Part shown: piece by piece, positions 11,574-21,137 of the stretch
How the letters are laid out: the number at the start of each line of letters is the position of its first letter
How positions within the stretch are numbered: the first letter of the stretch is position 1
Assembly (NCBI RefSeq): GCF_017654505.1
Contig: NC_054558.1
Coordinates: 10,806,298-10,870,297 of the forward strand
From: Polyodon spathula
Taxonomy: Eukaryota; Chordata; Actinopteri; Acipenseriformes; Polyodontidae
Length of the DNA: 64,000 nt
Direction: 5' to 3'
Notes under the pieces: model-generated
What the model was told of the DNA's origin: nothing
Database searches by the model: none
The model's input: the letters and a program-made list of their open reading frames with translations, nothing else
Translations under genes and position numbers: made by a program

Positions 11574-14417
11574 AAAGGAAGGGGGGAGAAATCAACAAAA
11601 AAAACAGAAGGGAGACCGCATCAAAACAAGAACAACAACTCAGGTAAGACAACCATTAAATGTATTTATCTAAATGCTAGAAGTATCAGAAACAAAATTC
11701 TAGAACTTGAAGCTACTGCACTAACAGGTAACTATGATGTGATAGGTGTTACAGAAACGTGGTTGTCTGAGAGTGATGGGGACGAATATAATATTTGTGG
11801 GTATACACTGTATAGGAAAGACAGGCAGGACAGAAGAGGAGGAGGGGTAGCGCTATACATAAGAAACAGTCTTGAAGCCCAGGTGTTAAACCTGGACAAA
11901 GAAAATAAAACCGAATCAATATGGGTCAGAATAACAGACAAAAATTCAAAGGGCATAATAATAGGAGCATGCTATAGACCGCCAGATTCAGACGGTGAGC
12001 ACAATAATCTGTTATACAATGACATTAGAAATGTGTGTAGCAAAGGAGAAGCCATACTAATGGGGGATTTCAACTTCCCCCAAATAAAATGGGAAAACCC
12101 GGTGGGTAGCACGAAGGATGAAATAGAAATGGTGGAAATGACAAATGACTGCTTCCTAACACAATTTGTCAAGGCACCCACTAGAGGGGAGGCATGCCTT
12201 GATTTAGTCTTTTCAAATAACGAAGATAGAATAACTAAAACAGAGGTCAGAGAACCACTGGCAAACTCAGACCACAACATGGTCTCATTTGAAGTGTTTT
12301 TTAAAACCCCAAAAGTAATGACTAAAGCTAAGGTTTACAATTTTAGAAAAGCAAACTATGAAGGTATGAAACAGAGACTAACAGAAGTAGATTGGAGTAA
12401 AATAGAGAAAACACCCACAGAAAAAGGATGGTTTTTCTTCAAAAATGTAGTACTAGAGGCGCAAAACAATTACATCCCTAAAGTAGACAAATCTAAATGT
12501 AAAACTAAATTGCCAAAATGGTTTAATAGATCAATTAAAAAAAATATTCAGCGAAAAAAGGCACTTTACAGAGCATTAAAAAAGGACCAAAAAGAAAGTA
12601 CGCAGAAAGAGTACACAGAACTGCAAATGCAAGTCAAAAAGGAAGTTAGAAAGGCCAAGAGAGAAATAGAAATGAACATTGCTAAGGGAGCTAAAACCAA
12701 TTCCAAAATGTTTTTCCAATATTACAACAGCAAGAGAACATTCAAAGAGGAGATTAAATGTTTAAGAGATACAAATGGCAAAATCGTAGATGAAGAAAAA
12801 AAAATAGCAAATATATTAAATGATTACTTTTCACAAGTTTTTACAAAGGAAGATACTGACAACATGCCCCACATGTCATCCAGTTCCTATCCAGTTTTAA
12901 ATAACTTTAGCATAACTGAGGCAGAAGTGTTAAAGGGACTAGGAGCTCTTAAAATAAACAAATCCCCTGGGCCGGATGAGATCCTCCCAGTAGTACTCAA
13001 AGAAATGAAAGAAGTAATTTACAAACCGCTAACCAAGATCATGCAGCAGTCTCTTGACACAGGGGTGGTACCGACAGACTGGAAAATTACAAACGTAATA
13101 CCAATCCACAAAAAGGGAAACAAAACTGAACCAGGTAACTACAGACCAGTAAGCCTGACTTCTATTATATGCAAACTTATGGAAACTATAATAAGATCCA
13201 AAATGGAAAATTACCTATATGGTAACAGGGTACTGGGAGACAGTCAACATGGTTTTAGGAAAGGGAGATCATGTCTAACTAACTTGCTTGATTTTTTTGA
13301 GGATGCAACATCGATAATGGATAATTGCAAAGCATATGACATGGTTTATTTAGATTTCCAGAAAGCTTTTGACAAAGTCCCGCACAAAAGATTAATTCTC
13401 AAACTGAACGCAGTTGGGATTCAAGGAAACACATGTACATGGATTAGGGAGTGGTTAACATGTAGAAAACAGAAAGTACTGATTAGAGGAAAAACCTCAG
13501 AATGGAGTGTGGTAACCAGCGGTGTACCACAGGGATCAGTATTAGGTCCTCTGCTATTCCTAATCTACATTAATGATTTAGATTCTGGTATAGTAAGCAA
13601 ACTTGTTAAATTTGCAGACGACACAAAAGTAGGAGGAGTGGCAAACACTGTTGCAGCAGCAAAGGTCATTCAAAATGATCTAGACAAGATTCAGAACTGG
13701 GCAGACACATGGCAAATGACATTTAATAGAGAAAAGTGTAAGGTACTGCACGCAGGAAATAAAAATGTACATTATAAATATCATATGGGAGATATTGAAA
13801 TTGGAGAAGGAATCTATGAAAAAGACCTAGGAGTTTTTGTTGACTCAGAAATGTCTTCATCTAGACAATGTGGGGAAGCTATAAAAAAGGCTAACAAGAT
13901 GCTCGGATACATTGTGAAAAGTGTTGAATTTAAATCAAGGGAAGTAATGTTAAAACTGTACAATGCACTAGTAAGACCTCATCTTGAATATTGTGTGCAG
14001 TTCTGGTCACCTCGCTATAAAAAAGATATTGCTGCTCTAGAAAGAGTGCAAAGAAGAGCGACAAGAATTATTCCGGGCTTAAAAGGCATGTCATATGCAG
14101 ACAGGCTAAAAGAATTGAATCTGTTCAGTCTTGAACAAAGAAGACTACATGGCGACCTAATTCAAGCATTCAAAATTCTAAAAGGTATTGACAGTGTCGA
14201 CCGAAGGGACTTTTTCAGCCTGAAAAAAGAGACAAGGACCAGGGGTCACAAATGGAGATTAGACAAAGGGGCATTCAGAACAGAAAATAGGAGGTACTTT
14301 TTTACACAGATAATTGTGAGGGTGTGGAATCAACTCCCCAGTAATGTTGTTGAAGCTGACACCCTGGGATCCTTCAAGAAGCTGCTTGATGATATTTTGG
14401 GATCAATAAGCCACTAA
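11574..14417 (+). CDS. LINE ORF2: APE endonuclease and reverse transcriptase, open
   Basis: Open from the codon after the ORF1 stop to TAA 14,415-14,417, about 947 codons; no ATG-defined start is certain. Counting from the GTG at 11,739, endonuclease motifs are TETWL (residues 5-9), GDFNFP (109-114) and SDHN (176-179). RT motifs are a GNYRPVSL block (465-472), LDFQKAFD (537-544), GVPQGSVLGP (594-603) and the catalytic FADD (624-627). A C-terminal domain follows. The product would nick target DNA and copy the LINE RNA from the 3' end. No internal stop was seen, so this copy could still make an enzyme. Confidence 0.9.
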   Translation, partial: KGRGEKSTKKTEGRPHQNKNNNSGKTTIKCIYLNARSIRNKILELEATALTGNYDVIGVTETWLSESDGDEYNICGYTLYRKDRQDRRGGGVALYIRNSLEAQVLNLDKENKTESIWVRITDKNSKGIIIGACYRPPDSDGEHNNLLYNDIRNVCSKGEAILMGDFNFPQIKWENPVGSTKDEIEMVEMTNDCFLTQFVKAPTRGEACLDLVFSNNEDRITKTEVREPLANSDHNMVSFEVFFKTPKVMTKAKVYNFRKANYEGMKQRLTEVDWSKIEKTPTEKGWFFFKNVVLEAQNNYIPKVDKSKCKTKLPKWFNRSIKKNIQRKKALYRALKKDQKESTQKEYTELQMQVKKEVRKAKREIEMNIAKGAKTNSKMFFQYYNSKRTFKEEIKCLRDTNGKIVDEEKKIANILNDYFSQVFTKEDTDNMPHMSSSSYPVLNNFSITEAEVLKGLGALKINKSPGPDEILPVVLKEMKEVIYKPLTKIMQQSLDTGVVPTDWKITNVIPIHKKGNKTEPGNYRPVSLTSIICKLMETIIRSKMENYLYGNRVLGDSQHGFRKGRSCLTNLLDFFEDATSIMDNCKAYDMVYLDFQKAFDKVPHKRLILKLNAVGIQGNTCTWIREWLTCRKQKVLIRGKTSEWSVVTSGVPQGSVLGPLLFLIYINDLDSGIVSKLVKFADDTKVGGVANTVAAAKVIQNDLDKIQNWADTWQMTFNREKCKVLHAGNKNVHYKYHMGDIEIGEGIYEKDLGVFVDSEMSSSRQCGEAIKKANKMLGYIVKSVEFKSREVMLKLYNALVRPHLEYCVQFWSPRYKKDIAALERVQRRATRIIPGLKGMSYADRLKELNLFSLEQRRLHGDLIQAFKILKGIDSVDRRDFFSLKKETRTRGHKWRLDKGAFRTENRRYFFTQIIVRVWNQLPSNVVEADTLGSFKKLLDDILGSISH

Positions 14418-14421
14418 CAAC

Positions 14422-14460
14422 CAAACGAGCAAGATGGGCCGAATGGCCTCCTCTCGTTTG
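14422..14460 (+). other. 3' UTR hairpin of the CR1-like LINE
   Basis: CAAACGAG (14,422-14,429) pairs with CTCGTTTG (14,453-14,460). Inside, GGCC (14,437) can pair with GGCC (14,445). The hairpin sits 20 bp before the element's end and recurs in the copies at 23.3 kb, 36.1 kb and, with changes, 63.4 kb. In related LINEs the RT recognises a 3' structure; that function is inferred here. Confidence 0.75.
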
Positions 14461-14714
14461 TAAACTTTCTTATGTTCTTATCAATTCCAAAAACAAGGGC
14501 TATTTTGCTAAAATTGTGACTATCAATTCCAAAAACAGGGCTACTGGTTCCAGAAATGGGGCTACTTTCCAAAAAAGAGGCATATTTTCAAAAACTCAAT
14601 AATATCTGGACACGGTCACCGAATGGCAGATTCCCTTCAATGGATGTTTCTTTAAAACCAGGACCTTAAAAGGAAGCCCAAAACACTATAGGGAGCATTG
14701 AGTGTAGCTGAGAC

Positions 14715-16130
14715 GAGTGCCTTGCTCTTAAGAATATAACATCTCAACTGATTGTATCAACTCAGAAGCACAATCGCTTCAATATAACATCTCAACTGAT
14801 TGTATCAACTGGGGAGCACAATCTCTTCAATATAACATCTCAACTGATTGTATCAACTCAGAAGCACATTCGCTTCAATATAACATCTCAACTGATTGTA
14901 TCAACTCAGAAGCACAATCACTTCAATATAACATCTCAACTGATTGTATCAACTCAGAAGCACAATCGCTTCAATATAACATCTCAACTGATTGTATCAA
15001 CTGTAATAAAAAAAAGTGTGTTTTAGAAAGTTCTAGAAATGCGTTCGAGTTCATCTTTGCCCTTGCCCTATAATAACCCCATATCTTATATAACTTGTTT
15101 TTGTCACGTTTATATAACTTGTTTTGGTTAGAATGTTCTAGGGAAAGGAATAGTTTATTCAGAGGGCCGAGCCTCGAGGGAGTGATCTGGTCAATTACTC
15201 TCTCGCATGCAAAAGCCTAACTTGGTAAGTTATAAAGGACGGGGTTCTCCTCTGCTCTGATGAGAGTCAGCCGTGAGGATTAGCGCGCAGTCCTGCTCGG
15301 TAATTTCTTGGAGACAGCTACTTTCTCTTACCAGGGTCGAAGGGCTCTCCCGATCCGCTTAGAAGGGTAAGAATTAGTTCAGTTGCGTCTCATGGATTGT
15401 ATTGATCTGTGATTAATATAATCTTTGTATGTAACCTTGTTGGGTTGTGTCCCGTTAGGGATATCGTTATTCGCAGTATAGCATCTGTGTATGTAACTGC
15501 GTGTGTGTGTGTGTGTGTGTGTGTGAAATAATAAAGGACCTTTTAAAATTACTCTGTGAAGTAATTGCCTTATTTACTTCCACATCAACTTCCTTTTAAA
15601 TTTAAAGTAATTAAATTTCACACAACAATCAACTCAGAAGCACAATCGCTTCAATATAACATCTCAACTGATTGTATCAACTCAGAAGCACAATTGCTTC
15701 AATATAATATCTCAAATGATTGTATCAACTGGGAAGCACAATCTCTTCAATATAACATCTCAACTGATTGTATCCACTGAGAAACACAATCTCTTCAATA
15801 TAACATCTCAACTGATTGTATCAACTGGGGAGCACAATCGCTTCAATATAACATCTCAACTGATTGTATCAACTGGGGAGCACAATCTCTTCAATATAAC
15901 ATCTCAACTGATTGTATCCACTCAGAAGCACAATCGCTTCAATATAACATCTCAACTGATTGTATCCACTCAGAAGCACAATCGCTTCAATATAACATCT
16001 CAACTGATTGTATCAACTCAGAAGCACAATCGCTTCAATATAACATCTCAACTGATTGTATCAACTCAGAAGCATAATCGCTTCAATATAACATCTCAAC
16101 TGATTGTATCCACTCAGAAGCACAATCTCT
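14715..16130. repeat. 48-bp minisatellite, split by a solo LTR
   Basis: Units read CAATATAACATCTCAACTGA then TTGTATCAACTCAGAAGCAC then AATCGCTT (48 bp). About five and a half units lie at 14,715-15,001 and about ten at 15,628-16,130. Variants carry GGGGAGCAC in place of CAGAAGCAC, or TCTCTT in place of TCGCTT. As 48 is a multiple of three, long repetitive open frames appear; these are not genes. The insertion at 15,002-15,627 interrupts one unit cleanly. Confidence 0.95.
15002..15627 (+). mobile_element. Solo LTR of an LTR retroelement
   Basis: 626 bp beginning TG (TGTAATAAAA) and ending CA (CACACAACA). Identical 6-bp flanks ATCAAC lie at 14,996-15,001 and 15,628-15,633, as expected for an integrase target duplication. 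Inside are a TATA-like TTATAAAGG (about 15,230), a (GT)n run (about 15,503-15,524) and a polyadenylation signal AATAAAGG (about 15,530), which set the orientation. No internal coding region is present, so this is most simply an LTR left by LTR-LTR recombination. Whether the parent was an endogenous retrovirus or a Ty3-type element cannot be told from the LTR alone. Confidence 0.8.
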
Positions 16131-16199
16131 TCGTAAACCCTGCAGATATTTTTTCATTTAACAATCGGTAGAGCAATGGCTACATTTCCAGAAAATGGG

Positions 16200-17894
16200 G
16201 AACAAACAGATTCCACAAAAGGTGGAAAACTTTATCACTATTGTATTTAATTGAGTAATAGCAGAAATAAATAATTCCACCAATGAGGTGGAATTATTCG
16301 AGAGTTTTTGTCCTTTAATTATGTTCTGAAAAATATTGACAATAACCCATCCAGCTAGAGCATTTGTCTAATTTTACATCTAAACTCCAGTTTGACATTT
16401 AGGTGGGTAGGCTTACACATGAATTACATTCCCCATTATTTACAATGCATGGTGTGCATGGGTTCACCTATGTTTGTATTTTGTCTGTGTCAGGTACTAC
16501 AAAGGCTCTTACTCAGAGCTCCAAGTTCCTGTGTTGCTTAGGAACAAGCTGCTGTGTTTACAATAAACCTGGAAGTTGAGGACAAACTGCTGCACGCTAT
16601 TCTCCAGGCACCTACCTGAACTAACCCAGCTGTTTCCACAAAGGAGCCGTTTGTCTCATTAGCTCAGCTGTACAGCACAGCTGCAGTACAGGACACAGGG
16701 GAAGATAATGTCTGATTAACACTGAATCTTACACATTATGAAAATACATTATGGCCCCAAAACATTAAATGGCCCAACATGTTCAGACCAATTTCTATTC
16801 TATTTGATATTATTTTTGGCCTATTTGAAAACATGGTCTTGTGTATTTCAAACTTAGAGAACCCAGCTGCATGTAATAAAGGTCAAAATAGGCCTGTAAC
16901 AGGGGTGCTCTGATACTGTGAGGCTGTCCGGGTCTTATTTATTTTAGAGCAGTTGCAGTGTTGCTGGCCACCACTAGTGTACCAGCAATGGCAGCCCTAG
17001 TGCAGAAGGATATATACCTTGCAGTACATGAACAACAAAAAAACAAAAAACAAAACATGATTCAAAAACAATCATCGGGCTTGTGTTTGAAAGCTTTTCC
17101 ACACCATGTGCCTTTTGCAACAGCGAAACAGAATTCTAGCAAACAAATCCTTGAACAATGAGGATAGTGTGAACAGGTAAGTATTAACCACTATGCAGAG
17201 TGATGCTTGTAGAGCTTTAAACATTAAAACGACACAACCCTGCCCATTGCACTTGGGTCAAAAATGACAGTGTGAGTTTGTCATGGTAAGCTGTTGCAGG
17301 GAGGAATCCTTGCAATGATTCCTTTACCATTGCTCTCAAACTATCACCTCTGCTTGATAAGGTGTGACTGCTCTCATCCCACAGGAGATTGTATTGGCTT
17401 TATGTCAGTTTTCATTTAGTGTCTCTATCTAGTGTGTTCAATGTAAATATTGGTAGTTAATGAATGCCAAAAGATTGTCCTAGAAATTGTTTACCAAAAA
17501 GCACTGCACTGCAACCACCTGATCTGAAGCAAAAATATACAATATTGAACACTGTGAGCTGGTGTGCCTGAGAATACAAATACAAGACGCATGTTTCGTG
17601 GGTGGAGTAAAATGACATTAGACCAAGGACTGGTTAGTTGAATTTTGTAGTGCTTTCAGCTGTGATTCAAGGTATGAAACAGTTTAGTTTACAAACAGCT
17701 TGTGATATTTTAAACTGGTTAACCCTGAATGGGTCCCCTAGCTAAATATAAAATATGTTTTTCTTTTTTTTTTTTGCAATTGAAATATACAGAGCTTGGT
17801 TTCTCAGTGGGTTATTTTTTGGTTGAGGAAGGTCAAATGTTTGAAAATCAATTATTCTTTTTAGTCTGAAATCAAAACTATGCTTTGGTGGAAC
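16200..17894. other. Intergenic, no gene recognised
   Basis: No coding or RNA feature supported. Short A- and T-runs at about 17,036-17,050 and 17,760-17,776 are the only low-complexity stretches. Confidence 0.5.
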
Positions 17895-19010
17895 ATCAGC
17901 ACACTGATGTAACTTCAGCACATTGCTGTAACTTCAGCACATTGCTGTGTACTTCAGCACATTGTGGTACATTGCTGTGTACTTCAGCACATTGCTGTGT
18001 ACTTCAGCACATTGCTGTAACTTCAGCACATTGCTGTAACTTCACCACATTGCTGTGTACTTCAGCACATTTCTGTGTACCTCATTGCTGTAACTTGAGC
18101 ACATTGCTGTAACTTGAGCACATTGCTGTGTACTTCAGCACATTGTTGTACATTGCTGTAACTTCACCACATTGATGTGTACTTCAGCACATTTCTGTAT
18201 ACTTCAGCACTTTGCTGTAACTTCAGCACATTGTCGTGTACTTAGGCACATTGGTGTAACTTCAGCACATTGTTGTACATTGCTGTAACTTCACCACATT
18301 GCTGTGTACTTCAGCACACATTGCTGTAACTTCACCACATTGCTGTGTACTTCAGCACATTCCTGTGTACTTAGGCACATCGCTGTAACTTCAGCACATC
18401 GCTGTAACTTCAGCACACTGCTGTGTACTTCAGCACACTGCTGTGTACTTAGGCACATCGTTGTAACTTCAGCACACTGCTGTGTACTTCAGCACACTGC
18501 TGTGTACTTCAGCACATTGCTGTGTACTTCAGCACATTGCTGTACATTGCTGTGTACTTCAGCACATTGCTGTCAGCACATTGCTGTACTTCAGCACATT
18601 GCTGTACATTGCTGTAGCTTCAGGACATTGCTGTAACTTCAGCACACTGCTGTACATTGCTGTAGCTTCAGGACATTGCTGTAACATCAGCACACTGCTG
18701 TACATTGCTGTAACTTCAGGACATTGCTATAACTTCAGCACATTGCTGTACATTGCTGTAACTTCAGCACATTGCTGTGTACTTCAGCACATTGCTGTAC
18801 ATTACTGTAAGTTCAGCACATTGCTGTGTACTTAAGCACATTGCTCTGTACTTCAGCACATTGCTGTGTACTTCAGCACATTGCTGTACATTGCTGTAGC
18901 TTCAGGACATTGCTATAACTTCAGCACACTGCTGTACATTGCTGTAGCTTCAGGACATTGCTGTAACATCAGCACACTGCTGTACATTGCTGTAGCTTCA
19001 GCACCTGATA
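17895..19010. repeat. 19/20-bp minisatellite
   Basis: More than 50 units related to CATTGCTGTAACTTCAGCA (19 bp) or CATTGCTGTGTACTTCAGCA (20 bp), with repeated insertion of a half unit (CATTGCTGTA). Towards the right end a composite block of about 58 bp containing GTAGCTTCAGGACATTGCTG recurs. Frames open across it are by-products of the repeat. Confidence 0.95.
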
Positions 19011-19454
19011 CGTCAGTCGCAATGCTCACAATATGACAATTTGTGACTGAGAAATCTTCCTTTGTAGTAGGTGCACTAGGACCAAGCTCTAAAACAAATG
19101 ACTGCTCCTGTGAATGTTATACAGAGTATTGGTGTCTACCATGGCATTCTCAGAAACACTGTTTGCTTCTCCTGCTCAACTGCCATTCTTCCACAAATTA
19201 TTTTTTGATGTTCAAGTATGATCATACCATCCGTGTTTTGTGCTACGCACTGGAGCACAAGGTCCCTGCGCAGCAGGCCAGGTACACGCTGAGTTAGCTC
19301 TGTGTTAGCACGCTACAGTATTGAATTTGGAAAAGAAGACAAAAGCACATGTTTCTGTTCAATTTGTTTATGGCATGTAACCTACGTTTTCACCTTTACA
19401 GGGTCTTTTGTTTTTGGAGTATATTGGAAGATATTGGTAAATTAGGTTTGCGTT

Positions 19455-19930
19455 TAATTACACTATGTAACACAATGTTTGTTCCTGGGTAGTAAGTGTT
19501 ATTTCTTAATTGTTTATGCCTCAAAAGTATAGAAAATGGCTATTATTCCCCACAGACTTTGCTTTTGTGACCAGGACAGTGATATCACTATTTCCAATGG
19601 GAAAATGTATATGTAAATACAGTATAATCGTAAATCTCGAAAAACTACTCACTTCTAAATCTTTTGTAGTAATTTTTGTATTACTTTAGTATAAATACAT
19701 GTTAATTTGGATTCATATGTTGTTTTTTTCTGACTTTATGTGAACGAAAAGACACGCATTTGCCCGTTTTCCCATTGGAAATAGTGATATTTTGAAATAT
19801 CACTGTCCTGGTCACAAAAGCAAAGTTTGTGGGGAATAATAGCCATTTTCTATACTTTTGAGGCATAAGCAATTAGAAAATAACACTTACTACCCAGGAA
19901 CAAAAAAAAAAAAAAAAAAAAAAAATTGTT
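19455..19930. mobile_element. Palindromic non-autonomous element, copy 1
   Basis: The left arm (19,455-19,610) and right arm (19,766-19,925) are inverted copies. CCTGGGTAGTAAGTGTTATT on the left mirrors AATAACACTTACTACCCAGG on the right, and the match extends through the CCAGGACAGTGATATC segments. The arms flank a core of about 155 bp. The outer end reads ATTACACTATGTAACAC. The right arm carries an extra 10 bp (TTTGAAATAT) and a long A-run. No coding capacity. This is the build of a foldback- or MITE-like DNA element; the superfamily was not identified. Confidence 0.75.
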
Positions 19931-19953
19931 ATGTTTTAAAATGTATCTAGAGC

Positions 19954-20126
19954 AGGGGTTCCCAATCACGGTCCTGGAGGTCAATTCCAGTCCAGGTTTA
20001 ACAGATAGCATGCTATAATGAACTGCTTCAGGATCTGAATGCAGGCTTAAATAGTTCAATTAAACAATTTAGAGCAGGGTCAGAACAAAGACCAGGAGTA
20101 GAAGGGCCAGCTTTGGCCACCAATGA
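19954..20126. mobile_element. Short element with 8-bp target duplication
   Basis: 173 bp flanked by exact 8-bp repeats TCTAGAGC at 19,946-19,953 and 20,127-20,134. It begins AGGGGTTCCCAATCACGG and ends GGCCACCAATGA. An 8-bp duplication is typical of hAT transposons, and CAGGGGTT-type ends occur in that superfamily, but the two ends are not convincing inverted repeats. Best described as a hAT-like non-autonomous insertion. Confidence 0.55.
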
Positions 20127-20816
20127 TCTAGAGCATCTGAAAATGTTCTTGGTTCTTTTAGTTGACTTGTACGTATCTGTATCTGATAGTTAAATGTGTT
20201 GGGAATGAAAACACAGTTGTTGAACCTGAATGCACGCACATACATACATGCACATGCTTTCAGAACATCTACATTATGTCACTTCCCTTACTCTCGCTTG
20301 TTGCAGAATCCAGTCTTGTATGCAGCCTGAAGGACCTCTGTGCAGTAGAGCCAGAGCGCCATCTGCTGTTGAACACTGCTGCAAAACAAGTCAGAGCTCT
20401 TCAGAAGTGTCACACTTATTTGTTATTATGTGGTGAGAATCTGGGTTATGCTCTTCAAAGAGTAGTACATGAAAAACCAATGAAAGACGAAGTTAAGTGG
20501 AAGCAAAATGCAATGCTAAAGACACAAGCTATGCGTTCACTTTAACTGTTGAATATGTGTAAAAGGCAGCATTACAAAGGGCTTCAATTAGGTGTCCATC
20601 ATGAACATACACTGTTACAGTGTATGTATGTGATTAAAATAACCAGTCAGTTGTTTGCTGTAATTACTTGGAATTGTTTACCCACCTATAGATGACGTCA
20701 CAGTCTATACTTAATGAGTACAAATAATAGCATCAGGCTACAGCAATACAGTGTCACCAAGCATATAAAAACCTGTCAAATACTGCAGTATAAAGCTTCC
20801 CACTTGCAGCGTATAA

Positions 20817-21137
20817 TACAGTATAATTGTAAATCTCGAAAAACTACTCACTGCTAAATCTTTTGTAGTCATCTTTGTATTACTTCAGTATAAATACATG
20901 TTAATTTGGATTCATATGTTGTTTTTTTCTGACTTTATGTGAACGAAAAGACACACATTTGCCCATTTTCCCATTGGAAATAGTGATATTTTGAAATAGC
21001 ACTGTCCTGGTCACAAAAGCAAAGTTTGTGGGGAATAATAGCCATGTTCTATATTTTTGAGGCATAAGTAATTAGGAAATAACACTTACTACCCAGGAAC
21101 AAAAAACTTTTTTTTTTTTTTGTTACACAGTGTAATC
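20817..21137. mobile_element. Palindromic element, copy 2, left arm missing
   Basis: It repeats the core and right arm of the element at 19,455-19,930 with few changes. It starts abruptly at the core (ACAGTATAATTGTAAATC) and ends with a complete terminus TTGTTACACAGTGTAAT near 21,136. The 43-bp satellite starts within two bases of that terminus. Confidence 0.75.

Larger units (their letters stand above)
10166..14480 (+). mobile_element. CR1-like LINE, copy 1, nearly full length
   Basis: About 4.3 kb: a 5' UTR with an internal duplication (10,166-10,624); ORF1 with a zinc-knuckle/coiled-coil/SGNH esterase layout, broken here; an open ORF2 with APE endonuclease and reverse transcriptase; a short 3' UTR with a hairpin; and a TTCTTATGTTCTTA end reminiscent of the octamer tails of CR1-group elements. 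An esterase in ORF1 is a known trait of CR1-like LINEs. It is very similar to the minus-strand copies at 23.3-27.6 kb and 36.1-37.8 kb, so the family moved recently. Target duplications were not obvious. Confidence 0.9.

Noticed and set aside
11972..12280. Antisense open frames over LINE ORF2 (mirrored at 25,518-25,826)
   Set aside because: Shadows of ORF2; they recur only because the LINE copies are similar.
15565..16171. Repetitive open frames of 71 and 151 codons (NITSQLIVST repeats)
   Set aside because: The 48-bp repeat length keeps any frame open. One frame runs across the solo LTR edge and none shows gene features.
18304..18835. Cysteine- and histidine-rich repetitive frames (110 and 117 codons)
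   Set aside because: Translation of a minisatellite, not zinc fingers: spacing follows the DNA unit and shifts with half units.
20162..20545. 127-codon frame, possible lone exon (a TTGTTGCAG acceptor-like site at about 20,305)
   Set aside because: No recognisable domain, no partner exons and no clear donor. Kept only as a note.
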